Shown here in pieces: positions 39,537 through 52,495 of a stretch of 64,000 nucleotides of DNA. The stretch covers positions 678,508 to 742,507 of the forward strand of contig CAJNOP010000024.1 of assembly GCA_905250075.1 (NCBI GenBank). The letters run 5' to 3'. Source of the DNA: Rotaria sp. Silwood1 (taxonomy: Eukaryota; Rotifera; Eurotatoria; Philodinida; Philodinidae). A program made the position numbers and the translations under genes. A model generated the notes under the pieces. It did not search any database. It was not told the DNA's origin and was given only the letters and a program-made list of their open reading frames with translations. How positions within the stretch are numbered: the stretch's first letter is position 1; each line of letters opens with the position of its first letter.

Positions 39537-41765
39537 CTTTTTCCTTTTTTTCTCTAGGTGAAACGCGATGAATCTAAAACATAATTTTGAACATAAATAG
39601 ATTTAATCGATTGCTAGCAAACTAGGTGATGAGTAAATCCGAAGTAGACGATCTTCAAATAATAATCATTGTAGAAATATGTGAATCTATATGATTTCTC
39701 ATTTCGAATTCAATTTTGCCAGAAACAATGCTAAATATTTCTCAAAACAGTTGATTTTAAGAGTCTAGATTGTCGGATTTCCTCACGACAATAGACATGA
39801 ACATAGAATCTCACTATACCTAAAAACCATTACAAATTCTAATAATTCTAAGTCGGCGACACTCTTATTTTTCTATTCGCAGGTGTCTCCTTCATCTTTA
39901 CTACATATAGAGATGCAGAGTTGTTGTCTCTATAATTTTCTTCATGGTGAGTATGTTAGGTCTTGAGAACTCTCTATTTATATATATATATGTATGCTTC
40001 CATACTATCCCGCTTTTTATGGATGACATGGGGAAAGCATACGAGATGAGATGGAATGTATTCGAACTGTTTAGCATCACTCATTTATGTTTGTATATGT
40101 ATATGAATAATACTAATAACACTTCAGTCTCTTATTCCTATCTGAAATCGAATGTGATCTTGTCTAGTATATCAGATTCAAACGAAATATCTAGTTGTAT
40201 GAGACATTGCCATGACGAAAACCTTATGATCTCGTTTTCTTCGTACCTCTACTCTCAAATAATTTCGATGAGCAGTGAGAGAACATTAAAAAAATATTTT
40301 GAAAATAAAATATTGTTCCATTAAATTTATTCGCTTTAAAGACTTTATCAAAAGCACATTCTCCGTCGAAAATTCACTGAAAATAAATTGCTTCAACAAA
40401 AATTCTTGAGCAATCACTCTTCAAACAATATCATATTTACCTTAAAGCGGGATCATAACTTCTTTCATAATAAAATAAGCCAATATTGAAATGTTCTCAT
40501 CCTACAGCAGACTTCGAAAACTAGTTACACAATCCTTGTTACTGAAATCTAATGACCAAACTGTTTTAAGAATAGATAGTCTCTACTATTCATTAGATAA
40601 CGAATTAGCGAAAGCTTTTTCTGCAAAAAAAACTTATGATGACACAATCAAACAAGAAAAATAAGAATATACTGCCTTCTGCATACCTTGCAGTGTAGAG
40701 TACTGCTCGAGAACAGTTTTGATAGCCCAATATTTTTCCTACGTCTATTACTAAATGTAGATCTGATCAGAAGATAAGTCTGACTCATAGTTCTCTTGTT
40801 TGATCACTTAAGCTCCCCATGTATATGCTCATTAACCAGATATTAACCACGCGTAGCCAGTTTGTTATTGGATGGATGATCCGAGAAAAAATAGTCCTCA
40901 GTGACTTCTCGAACGTCAAATCCTCACTGATGGAGCCGAGGTTCAAGCACAATATCTTGGGAGTATGTGTCGAACATGTTAAGCATTAGGTCATATCGAT
41001 AATGATTAAAACATAATGGAATATTAGTAGTATTATTTACAGAAAAAAACTCTACTTAGCACTGACAACTATACAAGATAACGAAAGAGACTCAACTTTC
41101 AAAAGGCATATACTTAATTGTGGTATAATTTTAAAACGTTACTTACCAAGGATGAGGATACAAATACGGTTGATTGATGTTGTTTGTGTGTAATACTGAA
41201 GCATTATATTGCATTTATATATATCGCAAAATAAGCTTGGCTTATGTGCATTCATCCATATACATACAATAAGTGAGAATAGTGATTACAAAAGTATACC
41301 TTCAATTTTTTCCAACCAATACTTACCGTGGCTGTATTTTTTTTCCAACAAATATTAACGACGTTTTGTCTTTCTTTGCGCGTATGATGGAGAATAAGCA
41401 AAACGACAGGTATACGGAGACAAAAACAAATGCGCTTGAATATGCACACAATACGATGTAATTAATGTATTTTTTCTTATCTACACAAACCACAGCTAAC
41501 ACATACGTGCTTTACTATCAACGACTTGCTGTTACGAAGCATAAACCTGCCCAAACAGTAGATCCAGTATGCCATTTACAAGTGAGTATGGATAGTCTTT
41601 CTCATCATTATTCTATACTAACGAGAGCCCGTGCATACTGCATGGATGCTGTTTTTCCTGTGACGTTTCACTTCTGTCCTTTAGCCTTGATTTGGAAATA
41701 GACAAAAACCCAGTTCGCATTATATATGTATAGAGATCGTAAAGCCTGATACTCTTGTAGATTCA
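39537..41765. other. No gene seen
   Basis: AT-rich with low-complexity open frames on both strands. None has family features or splice support. Confidence 0.5.
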
Positions 41766-41957
41766 TACTCTTGTTGTAGTACTTCTTCTAGCCTTATTCC
41801 GTTATTTCCTTATCCTTTATATCCTTTCCAGCCTTATCCATTTATACCATATACCCTTATCCCCTTATACTGTTTTAGCTTTATCCCTTATGCCCATGCA
41901 GCCTTAGCCTATTATCTCCTTTACTCTTACATCCTTATCTCCTGATCCCCTACTCCC
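41766..41957. repeat. Degenerate CCTTAT-rich tandem repeat
   Basis: CCTTAT/CCCTTA motifs recur every 8-15 bp and merge into the 34-bp minisatellite that follows. Confidence 0.6.
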
Positions 41958-42568
41958 TTATAGCCCTTGTCGATCTATGGATACCACAATACAATAGCCC
42001 TTGAAAACCTGTGGCTTCCTCAATACAATAGTCCTGGCGGACCTAACGGTCCCCTCATAGGATAGCCCTCGAGCACCTATCGGCACTTCCATAGGATAGC
42101 CATTGAGGACCCAGACGTACCCCCGATAGGATAGTTCCTGCGGACCCAAAGATACCCCCATAGAGATAGCCCTTGAGGACCCAGGGGTACTTCCATATAA
42201 TAGCCCTTCAGGACCCAGAGGTACCTGCATACAATAGCTCCGGGGGACCCAGAGGTACCTGCATTTAATGGCCCTAGAGAGCCCAGAGGTACCTGCATTT
42301 AATAGCCCTTCAGGACCTATGGGTATCTCCATATAATAGCCGTTGAGGGCCCAGAGGTGCTTCCATATAATAGCTATTGAGGACCTATGGGTATCACCAT
42401 ATGATAGCCTTTGAGGTCCCAGGGGTACCTGCATATAATAGCCCTTGAGGACCTATGGGTATCTGCATATAATAGCCCTTGAGCGCCCATGGATGCTTCC
42501 ATATCATAGCCCTTTAGGATCTATGGGTATCTCCATAGAATAGCCGTTGAGGACCTATGGGTATCTCC
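41958..42568. repeat. 34-bp minisatellite running into the assembly gap
   Basis: About 18 imperfect copies of a 34-bp unit; each contains ATAGCCCTTGAGGACC, then GGGTAC or GGGTAT and CCATA. Because 34 is not a multiple of three and units lack stops, the array is open in several minus-strand frames, giving a spurious 158-codon frame. The array stops at the N block, so its true length is unknown. Confidence 0.9.
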
Positions 42569-42668
42569 NNNNNNNNNNNNNNNNNNNNNNNNNNNNNNNN
42601 NNNNNNNNNNNNNNNNNNNNNNNNNNNNNNNNNNNNNNNNNNNNNNNNNNNNNNNNNNNNNNNNNNNN
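42569..42668. other. Assembly gap, 100 N
   Basis: A block of exactly 100 N, the usual placeholder for a gap of unknown length. It separates the minisatellite from the EF-hand gene and removes that gene's 3' end. Confidence 0.98.
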
Positions 42669-43552
42669 CATACCCATTAACAAATTCTTGTTTACTTAAT
42701 TTCTTATCACCACTAATGTCTAGTTTAGCCATGATTTCCTTAGCACGTTTTTTTGGATCCCATTTACCTTTTTGATCAGTTATACCAGAACGGTAGTACT
42801 ATGGAATAGAAACAAAAAAGAAATTGTAATTTTATCAAAAAAAAAAGCAAAATCAAGAAGAAATTTTACCATAGCTGATACTAAATTAGTTAATTCTTTT
42901 CGATCGATTTGTCCATCTTCTGAATCATCCCATCTAATTTAAAACGATAAATAGTAATAATAAAAAAACTCGAGAATCAATGAATACTAACAAATCAAAT
43001 ATGAATGCAAGTCTGTGTTCTAAATTGCCTAGTTTTCTTCTAATAGCAATTAGAACAAGAAGTTCATTGAAATCAATTGTACCATCATCATTTACATCGA
43101 TTCGATCAAAAAGTTGTCTAAAAATTGTCAATACAAGGTTCGATAAAATTTATGACTTTATTCTTACGTTATGTCTGTTTCATCATTTGGATGTAGTTTC
43201 TGATAATAATCAATAAATGTCTTTTTATCGAGTTTACCTGATGGATATTGACGAAGAAAATTCTGCCAACGAAAAAAGATAAAGATCAGTCATTTGGATT
43301 GTTCGTTCGAAAAAGTATGAGTAATACAAAATACCGTATGCCATTCTCGAATTTCTATTTGTGAAAATCAATGAAAATAGCAGACTTCAATATCTAGTAA
43401 ATTTTGTTTTACCTTGCTCAGTAAGTTTAGCATTTGCTGTAAGTATATCACATTCTAGAACGATACAGAAGAAAGAGAGTGTAAATATAATTTATTAGAA
43501 AAAGACTACCCTTAGAAGTCAAATCCAAATTTATTCGATCTTTTTTTGGCAT
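42669..43552 (-). CDS. Neuronal-calcium-sensor-like EF-hand protein, 3' end lost in gap
   Basis: Seven exons on the complement: 43510-43552, 43413-43454, 43335-43354, 43168-43262, 42992-43117, 42870-42933 and 42669-42798 (partial). Phases agree throughout, including a 20-nt exon. The order is a short N-terminus, then FLRQYPSGKLDKKTFIDYY (degenerate first EF hand), then DVNDDGTIDFNE, WDDSEDGQIDRKE and DISGDKKLSKQE loops. This matches the frequenin/recoverin/GCAP branch, where EF1 is non-binding. EF2 looks competent; EF3 has a normal acidic pattern; EF4 has Lys in place of the usual Gly at loop position 6. The N-terminus MPKKDR lacks the Gly2 needed for N-myristoylation, unlike most family members. 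Partner and role cannot be inferred. Confidence 0.88.
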
Positions 43553-43962
43553 TATTTCTTTCGTTGATAAAGATATTTTTCGTTAGATAATGAGTGACGT
43601 TTTGTGTAGTTGTTAGTTAAGATCAAATAAGCGTCGGTAAAATGTTATCAACAAAGTGTACGCGTTATACTTAGAGAATCGAAAGAAAAAAAAATAATAT
43701 CCACTTTCGTATGTACTCAGTCATAAAATCATGAAAGAATGAAAGAAAATAAAATCAATAATACTATTTGGCGAGCAGCATTAAGGTTTATATATGTTGA
43801 TGAAACCATCATGATTGGTTCCATGATGTTTATAATCTTCGACTACGACAAAATAATATTATGATGATTGATTGCTATCAGAGAGTAGAATAAGCTTTAT
43901 GTACAGAACTTTCTCTTGGACATAGCTGAAAAAGAAAGTGAAGCATTCAAATGCAATATTAA

Positions 43963-44026
43963 CCCTTTGGGGACGGGGTTACTGTACTATATAAAGCACA
44001 CATATGTGCTTCCCGTCCTGAAAGGG
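43963..44026. mobile_element. 64-bp piggyBac-like MITE with TTAA duplications
   Basis: TTAA (43959-43962) is followed by CCCTTTGGGGACGGG; the far side reads CCCGTCCTGAAAGGG followed by TTAA (44027-44030). The core contains the palindrome AGCACACATATGTGCT. TTAA duplication with CCC/GGG ends is the piggyBac signature. No coding capacity. Confidence 0.75.
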
Positions 44027-45774
44027 TTAAATAAATAGGAAAGAAAAAACATGAAGGCTCTGATGAAGTAGGTTTTTTCTACAATGAGTTTAACAATATG
44101 ATACTGAGGCATATCAACTCGAAGTATATTACATGATAAGAATTTTTAGAACAGTTAAGATATGGCTTTGGATCTTATAAAATTTGTCGTAACCCACCAA
44201 TAGTTCAGAAACCTATAAATAGTGTGTATCTGGAACAACTAATTTTAAAACATCGTTCATTTTATTATCATCTGAAGAACTCTCTCTGCAATTTCCCACA
44301 TTTTGAAAAAATGTTTCTGATTTGATGATGTGTTGACACACACACCTTCAATAGGATATTCCAAAATTGAAGGCTTTCATCTCTTCAATAACGTAACTAT
44401 TCTTCATCTAGACTGTAATGAGAGCTCTTATCAAGGGGGGGAAGAGCGTACTTTGTTATTTGAGGTAACTTTCAGCTACTTGAGCAGTGCTTTAAGACTT
44501 AAATGAGGCTAGTACTGAATTTGAGTATTTCCAGTTCGAACTCGCTCCTTGATCTATGTTGAATTTCTAAGAGACATCGCACGTAGGCTACGGCTAATGT
44601 TGCTCAATCGATCTCACTGATTTAACTGAAACTTTCACAGTAGATAGATCTAGTAAGGTTAGGAAGAAACTGAAAATTTCAGCTCAAATGGCTGTACTCT
44701 TCTCGAGATATAGAGCTTGAAAGTATTGACACTCAGAAAAAATTGGAACTTTGTGTAGTGCAATGCTTTTCAGTAGATTTTCATTTTATAGTGAACATAA
44801 AACCTTATCACCGAGATTGTTTCACTACAGATACTATCGAACATGGACTATCTGGCCATGGCAGTAAAATTTCTTCATCGCCAGATATTTCTCGCTTGGT
44901 ACCATACGCTTACTTCAGAAAGTATGCCCAAGTGTTTTGGACAACGGCTTTTAAAAAGTTGTAGAATTGAACTTTCTATTGAATTTTTTTCAAGAATATT
45001 TGATTTCTTTATCAAAAATTCCGATTTCTAAAAATAATGTATTCGATATTATTCATATTTTATTTTTATAAATTGATGCATTTGGAAAAGTAAGTGTATA
45101 TTCTTGATAGACTGTGAAATTCTGTATCACTATGCATCTCAGGAACTGAATCGAGATACGATAGATATATCGTGTCCGATTATTTTGCTTGGCAACCATA
45201 AGCAAAAAAAATAATTGTAAAAACTTCAGACAGGATTCATCAAAATGAAACAAAAGTCGAACTGTTACATAGTTTTAGATTCACAACATGAGTATTAAAA
45301 AATACTCGTCAAAGTTTCTCATTACATATCAGTGCAGTAAAAGCTTTATTTCATATGATTCATGGGCGCTAATAGTCACAGATTACCAAAGCGAAAATAA
45401 AAAAAAACACTTAATATTGTGTGCACACAAGAGATTACATAAACCCCCTAGAAATGTCACAATATCAACACGATATCGAAGCATTTGTGTTGACTGGTAT
45501 TGGCATTGACTCGTTTTTGTACTAATAGGAACTCGTATTGAATACCACTACTAGTCAATACCCAATGGTATCGATATCGTGACATACCTACCACTCACGA
45601 CTACTTGCCTTGGCTTCAACCTCTTTGAATCTTATATCAATAAGGAGAGCATCTGAACACTTATATTTTGGTACTAATTTAATGAGGTTTCGATCGTATT
45701 TAGAAATCTAAAAGTTATCAACGAAGTAGCGCATTTTTAGTATGGGTGTGGTTTTTCCAAGGGGAAAAAAAGCG

Positions 45775-45920
45775 GACTTCGAGTATGCCAAAGTACGATA
45801 AAATTACGGGAAAAGTACTTTTTAAGTACGACAGAGTAATTTACAATTACAGAAAAGTACTCTAAAGTAGCTCGAAGTACGTTCAAGTAGCCCAAATTAA
45901 CTTCAAGTATAAAGTTCGCT
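45775..45920. repeat. AAGTAC-rich repeat
   Basis: AAGTAC or its close variants recur about every 10-20 bp. No clear ends or target duplication were found. Confidence 0.5.
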
Positions 45921-46952
45921 TTTGCCCCTTGAGTTTTTCTCGTATTCAAGTCTATGGATGAATGAAGCGCATTTGTTCTACTTCAAAACTCGTTGAACTG
46001 CGTGACTGAGTGATTAGGGGTAAATCCATCCCGGAAATCCTCGAATGGTTATCTAAAATATTCTGAGTTCGTTCTTGAATGTATATGTCTCTCGAGAGAT
46101 CGCGTGATTTCCCATTCGTTAAATAGAGTTTCGTGTCCGTCTCATGATTCATAGAGAGCGAGGAGAGGGGAATCTGTATTTCGCTTCACTGATAGACGTA
46201 AGTGTGAGTGAAGTGGATGTGGATGAGGATGAGGATAAAGTGTGAATCTTCTCTTCACTCGCACATATCCTCATTCTTACCCCTCATATCCTTACCCTGG
46301 CTTCCATCCATCCTCATAGATGTGGGAAATTCATATAGTGCAAAAGAATTGCACTTTGACTTGTTTCTATGGATGGATCCACACGAATCCGAAAACAACA
46401 ACGAAGGATTACAAAGCTATTCATATATCATTGTTTCCTATTGTGAACATGATTTATTTTTTATTAATCAATACGAAGAGAATTTAACTGAAGAGGAACA
46501 ACTATAGGTTAAAGATGAAGATCATTTACTTTATTCAAACAATAGCATTTTTTTGTTTTCATTTCTTGAGTTTTAATAATACAAAAAGATTGAAAAGAAG
46601 CTAATACACACGAAATTCGTTATGATTTTATTATATTTCAAATAATCAAATCAGACCTTTTCTATTGGTTACCAATAAATACAAGACTATGATTAATTGA
46701 TTAAGCAAGATAAGGATGAACGGCGTACTAAGGAGAAATTCTCAAGTCTCCAGAAAAAAAAAACATAATACAAAATGCAAAGTGAAGACATGGCATGATA
46801 GAAAAAATAGCAATCGTTCATTTATGACACCAAAGCAAGCTGAAGTTCTATAAAGGTGCTCCCATGTTCAATATCATTTATTAGTTTTCAACTACTGTTG
46901 TTGTCGAGTTCAGTCTGTTTCTTAGCCCGCAAAGGCCAATCAAATGTCGAAC

Positions 46953-48743
46953 CTATCGACGGCCATGACCATGACAGAATCTTACAGTGCGTAGCACCAG
47001 TAAATCGAGTACCTTGGTAAGATCACCCAATAAACTGATCAATGTTCCAACAATGACAAGAAAAGATTGTCGTTCAATAATTTGATATGAACAAGCCAAA
47101 GGTTCACATGAATTAAAATAGCCAACAAAACTAGAATTGAATGACCAGTCTTCCACAAATGGGTGTTTAACGATGGTAGCTATGGGTGTAGTCAGCTTGA
47201 AGCGTGAATTGTTAGTCAATAAAAGAGGCTGAATATTAAATGGCAATTGATAAAGTGAACAAAGAATTGCTAAGCAAGTTAAATTGAAATAACATTCTAA
47301 TGTTGATGCAAATACGGCATTTACAACGAAACAACCGTAACGCTAATTATATGTAAGATAATCTTTCCTATTATCATCAAAAGCATGAATATGGTTCGAA
47401 CAACTGGAACGCATATCACAAGGACACCAAATACCATGTTCATCATGAAAACCCACTGGATAACTATTGATCGAAATTGAAGACGACCTGCTGTCGTAAT
47501 TTTCTCCAAAATAATAATTGGTATCAAGCCCAGAGACAAGTAAATCGCCTTCTTTCAAAACACTATTCGTAGCACGAGAATGACTAAATGAATTTTCTGT
47601 GCTTGTTTGAAAATTTTCGGCAATCGAACGTGTTTGAGCCAAGAACAATTGCTCATCATCAATTCGAGATATTACTAATTTCGTATTACTAAACAAAGTA
47701 AAAGTGTCTGTAATCGTTAACATACTCAGACTGCAAAGATCGTTGAGTAATTTAAATTTAGGAAATGAAAGACGACGCCAATCATTCATATTATCGGTGG
47801 AATCAAATAATAATCCAACAATAAATCTCAAGCACGTTTCACCAACGAAATTCGAAAAAAAAACATAAACGTCGAATTATCGAGAACAGAAACAATGGAC
47901 TTTCTAAAGTTTCAAGAAAACTATATAGATCTTTGTTTAATTTAGATAGCGACAAGTAATTGCATTTCATTTATGATGAATATATAGGTCAATCTAATTT
48001 TACATCAAACCTCGTGGGTGATTCTTCCAAGAAAAAGTCACATGTTTTTGAATGCAAGTATCCTAATATGATTTGCAAAAGTGTTTTCTATATTAGCAAA
48101 TGTTCTAGATGTCGTGGATCTGAACTTGCTCCTCAACAATCATAATTCATCTGCTAATTAACAGTGATAAATTCAGCTTGAATTTACTTCATTCTTTGCA
48201 TCAGGTCTATTAGAATTCAACATTCGATTCGATACTGACAGTCAGATCTCGTTATTTGCATTTTCAATCGAGACGACTTTGATGAGAAAAACATGTATAC
48301 ATGTATGTTGAAATATGGTTGGAAAAGTATGAATCCTTGCGAAATCAGGTTTACAGCTTATTAACTATCTTTTGATCCAATTGAAGATGTGTTCTCAAAC
48401 TTATTTGATGATAACGCGGTGTCATTTGAATAATATTCGCATATGGAATGGCAAAATGAGTACAAGGACAAGACAAATCTTGATACTTTCGACGAAGAAA
48501 TCCATATATTTCAACCGACGGTTTCAGTACGATCACAGTTTGACTTGAAAATGGAAGGCTCATATAAAGTGTAAAAACTATGAGAAATAGAATGAACAGA
48601 AGGAAGTAGATACGTGTAGCGATACGACCCATCGTCATTTCACATTCATTTATTGTATCACTGCTTGCATAGAGATTGTAATTCCACAATCGATGAAAAG
48701 CACCTTCTACAGCTCTTCGAAAAGTCAAAGCCAATGCAATCAT
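46953..48743 (-). pseudogene. Decayed bdelloid multicopy membrane protein (CPC motif family)
   Basis: From ATG at 48743: a short cytoplasmic part (AFHRLWNYNLY), a membrane anchor (IYFLLFILFLIVFTLYMSL), then DLSCPCTHFAIPY and a conserved RYHQ. After about 480 bp of foreign or intronic sequence (about 47870-48355) homology resumes (FKLLNDLCSLS, ISRIDDEQLFLAQ) and continues to STLECYFN, VEDWSFNSSFVGYFNSC and a second hydrophobic segment. A TAG at 47343-47345 interrupts the frame, and coding downstream of it stays in the same frame. I recognise this two-anchor, cysteine-bearing architecture as a lineage-expanded bdelloid family of unknown function. It faces away from the LamG pseudogene, with about 500 bp between the two starts. 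Confidence 0.65.
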
Positions 48744-49247
48744 TGCTTGTCCGTCTTCGTCAATAAGAAAACTGAATGAAGATATTTTACAATAGTTAGA
48801 AATTGTAATGTATTCTCCCACCAGTTCATTTTATGAAATTACACTCAAAAACAATGAAATATCCTTCCCTTTCTGTAACTCAATATACGCTTCACTAAAA
48901 TCCAATTTCTTAATATACATGTATAAGTTGATGAAGTTCGAAATTATTTCATCGCAATTTTTCTACCAGAGAAAAAAATTAAAAAATATAAGAGAATATT
49001 TATTTTTATTACACATCAGTGTCCAAAGAAGTTTTTCTTATAACTAGAATTGCATGTCATAGTATCCTTCATTCCTAGCAGTTGTATCCCTTCATCTGAA
49101 ATACCAAAATTCAATTACTGAAACGTCATTGTTCTTAGTTGTTCATTTTGATCATAAGCGAATTTAGTGTCAAAAGTAGACTTCAACCTACAGCGCTTAG
49201 GAAAAACTCTGATCGATAGATATTTGATTGTTGTAGACACCTCAGAC

Positions 49248-52200
49248 ATGAACGCTAATCAACGACGACTGTATCTGTGTATTACATTGTTTGTATGTAT
49301 TTTGAGCGGAACTATCATTTGGCTTTTCATTTTCAGTAAGTACAGTCGCCTTTCATGCAATAAATTCATTCAGATAGATATTTTGCTTCGCAGAGTTCAA
49401 AGTTAATTCGTCAACAGGTAAATTAATCTATCTCAAATCAGTATTCCATTCAATTTTGTTCGTTGACGTGGGTCAGTCGAGCATGACTTTTTCCAGTACA
49501 ATAACAATGTCCACAACATCGTCATATGGTAGGTAGATATACATAGTGTTGAATGAAATTTACCGTTATTCATCGAGCATTGGTATGAACGATTTCGCTA
49601 ATGATGAAGTTCGCTATATGTTGGTTTCACTGTTCACATACAGTAAGGTGCAATCATCTTTGATACTTGCATGATGCAATTTTCTAAAATCATATCTCTG
49701 CTAGTTTCTACAGAGATTTTTTGAGAACTTCCTAGAAGATTAGAAAAGAACTAAATATAGTTGTGTTTGCCACAAATTGTCGTAAGCATGCTTGAATTGG
49801 GAGAAAATGCCTCGTCAATAGAATTCTGCTTCACTGAAAACGAAACAATCAACTCTGTTACATTACTGAAATAACAGTCATTGGTATTCTAAAACGGTTG
49901 CTTGTTGAATGAACACCCTTATTCGAACTATCAACTAGAATGATATCGGAATCAAAGAGCGAGGTGCAATTGCGAACCGATGCCATCGCAGCAGATCTTA
50001 CAGCATGACTACTGACGACGATTAAGCAGTCGATCAGAGAATTCAATGACAGAACGAGATAGTAGTAAAAGAACCAACTCTAAAACTTGTTCAGAACCGA
50101 GTTTGGCACGTGTCCTTATGAACAGCACAGCGACAGCTCGAATAAATGGATTATCGAAGTCGTTGTCCTACACAAAACTAACGTTGACATAGAAGCACAG
50201 AAATGCACGTATCCGATGAGCGATTCAACACAAGAACGAGTACCACAACCGAGCTATATTTACCGGCGAAGCTAGCTATCAACTATTTAGAAACATCACT
50301 TGCTGATGGTCGAAGAATCCAAGCGCCGACGTTTAGTGAGTCACGAAGACCAAAAACAGAAGATAACGGTTTATGATGATTCTTGTGTTGAGGCCCTCAT
50401 CAGCTATGATTCATTCAAAAATATGGCGAATGGTCATTACTACGTCTAAAATCATCTTCTTCACAATGTCATGCGGCAAAATGGTTAACAATACGGATTA
50501 CAGCAAAACAATAACTCCAGACTTAGGAGCTGAGCAGTTCCAGAATAGTTGCGCAAGGAAGTGCCTAAACTGATTGACACTGTCGAACACCCAGAAGTTA
50601 GCCCAGTGGAGAATCTCTGGTTCATCATTAAATGTTATGTTGACAAGCAGAAACTATCAAATACCTATCAACTCAAGGGTTTTCTGCACGAAGAAAGGAA
50701 CAAAACAGACTTGACTACTCTAAATCAATTAGATAAATCGATGAAAGCATAAAGTTTAGTTTTGAGTAACTCAAAGAGGAATAGGATTAACTATTAATTG
50801 TTAGGCTTTTGTATCTGTCTACATGTGAAAAGAAACCTGAAACATCGAGAACAAAGACTTTTGCACATTACTGTATGTAATTCACAGTACTTTGCCATGT
50901 TGAACAACATTAAGGTCGAGGATCATAGGTTGCGTAATTTGTTGTTCTCTTCTTTGTCAAACAGACTCGACTGGACAATACGGCTCGAATCTATGTGTTA
51001 ACATGGCTGTCGCTTCATATTCATATTTAACTGCATATTGGGCATTCGATTCGAATACCCATGACATGTTCAATGCTGCGAATGCCAATGTATATACTTA
51101 CCCGGATTATTTTCCTGGATATACAGGAACAGGACGATGTATACTGTTAAATGGAATGGATCAATGGATACGTGCACCTCACATTCCATTGAACAATCAG
51201 TCGTTTACTATCGAAGCATTTGTATTCATCAACAGGATTTCAAATACATCCATGATTAGTTTTTTGGGACAATGTGAAACATGAAATCGAACCGGTCGAT
51301 GATTGAATCTTGGAATATTGAATGGGAAATTGTATTTTGGTATTAACCACGATATTATAACTGGAAATACTCGTATTTTTCACAATCGACGGTACGATTA
51401 AACGACTGATTTCCATTGAAGTGTGTACAATTTTTGAAAATCTTATCTGATAGGTATCACTTTGTCTTCATATTCGGTTCAACAACTTTTGAACGAAGTG
51501 TGTATTTGAATGGAATACCTGATGGCCGTGAAGATGCGAGCATAATTTATTTGGGCACTTCGGGTGAGACAACAATTGGAAGTAATACGGGAGTTCCACC
51601 ATCCTTACTCTTATCAGGTACTATAAATAGTTACTTAGAATAAGCAGAAGTCAAATGTATTATTTCTTGCTTTGAATTTTAGCGTACCTTGACAATCTGG
51701 CTACTTACAGTGATCGGGCTAAATCAGCTTGCGAAATTCTCAATGATGCTACTTTGATCGCGTATTTTTCATGGGATCGAAGTTTCCTTGTTGACAGTGG
51801 TCCCAATTGGATCAGTGGCAGAGTAATGGGTTTCGTTGCCTATGTTCCTGGAATCATCGACACTGGTCTCGCCTTCTCAGACAGTCATGATTCATACTTT
51901 CTATCCCACAGTTACAAAATCTTTGGCATCTCGAATCAAACGTCTTCTTCATCAATCTGGGTGAAACCGAGTGTATGGGGCGGCACCCTAGTACACATAT
52001 CTAACCGTGTATATGGTGGCGGTGATTGTCACCCGATTCTAGGCCTAACAGCAATGGGCTTACCGTCAGCAGTACTTTTGGATACAGAAGGTATTGATAG
52101 GTGCAACAGATTCAGTAGCTCTCATGCTTGATACATGGACGCATCTTGAGCAAACATTCAGTGTTGAAAATGGCTGTGAGTATAGCTCATTTTATTCTAG

Positions 52201-52495
52201 CAGAGAAAATAGACGAATGTCCCACACAGGTTTTGAAGAAAACGATGACTGTTCATCGTCTCGTGACTTTCTGAATACGCTTTCATGTTTTGATTTCTTT
52301 CTAGTGAGTCTTTATGTAAATGGTACGATGGTTGTTAATATGAAGAGATATTTCTCTGCCAGTGGTCGTAACATGTATTTATTTGTGGGTAATGATGGAT
52401 CAAATGGTCATTACTGTTATAGAGGTTCATTGGCAGCACGACAGTATATGGGAGTCGTCGATGAATTTCGCTTATATAGTCTCGAACTAATATAA
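49248..52495 (+). pseudogene. Two-domain LamG/ConA-like membrane protein, pseudogene split by Tc1
   Basis: Exon 49248-49335 encodes a type II anchor (MNANQRRLYLCITLFVCIL). A Ser/Thr stem-like exon follows near 49477-49530. After the inserted Tc1-like element, domain 1 begins at 51003 (YSYLTAYWAFDSN) and continues in 51003-51391, 51454-51617, 51683-52175 and 52305-52495, with clean 62-129 bp introns. Domain 1 has IGSNT and YLDNLATYSDRAKSACEILND; domain 2 has AYFSWD, SIWVKPS, WTHLEQTF, LYVNGTMV and GVVDEFRLYS. Breaks: in-frame TGA at 51282-51284 and 51300-51302, and a frameshift near 52092-52103. The family is abundant in bdelloids and resembles LamG/concanavalin-fold carbohydrate-binding ectodomains; ligands are unknown. 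This copy should not give an intact protein. Confidence 0.8.
49641..50873 (+). mobile_element. Tc1-like transposon, 1233 bp, degenerate
   Basis: The ends are inverted copies (CAGTAAKGTGCAA, then a TCTTTG block) with TA on both sides (49639-49640 and 50874-50875). The length is that of a normal Tc1 element. Inside, transposase-like text survives only in pieces: GKMVNNTDYSKTITPDLG at about 50484 and HPEVSPVENLWFIIKCYV at about 50590, in different frames and with many stops. The expected segment between them is missing, so there is an internal deletion. The element is inactive and lies within the LamG pseudogene. Confidence 0.85.

Larger units (their letters stand above)
43553..46952. other. No gene seen, repeats present
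   Basis: Contains the small TTAA-flanked MITE at 43963-44026 and an AAGTAC-rich block at about 45775-45920. A short inverted repeat of GGATGAGGAT type lies at about 46205-46310. Small open frames (for example 46208-46507) have no recognised motif. Confidence 0.5.

Noticed and set aside
41958..42434. 158-codon minus-strand open frame
   Set aside because: It is the 34-bp minisatellite read through; the period shifts frame at every unit and the sequence has no gene context.
47960..48145. Cys-rich plus-strand frame resembling a zinc finger
   Set aside because: Cysteine spacing does not match FLYWCH or another finger type well enough; 61 codons only.
50549..50752. Short transposase-like frame as a separate gene
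   Set aside because: It is a fragment of the degenerate Tc1-like element, with stops and a deletion upstream.
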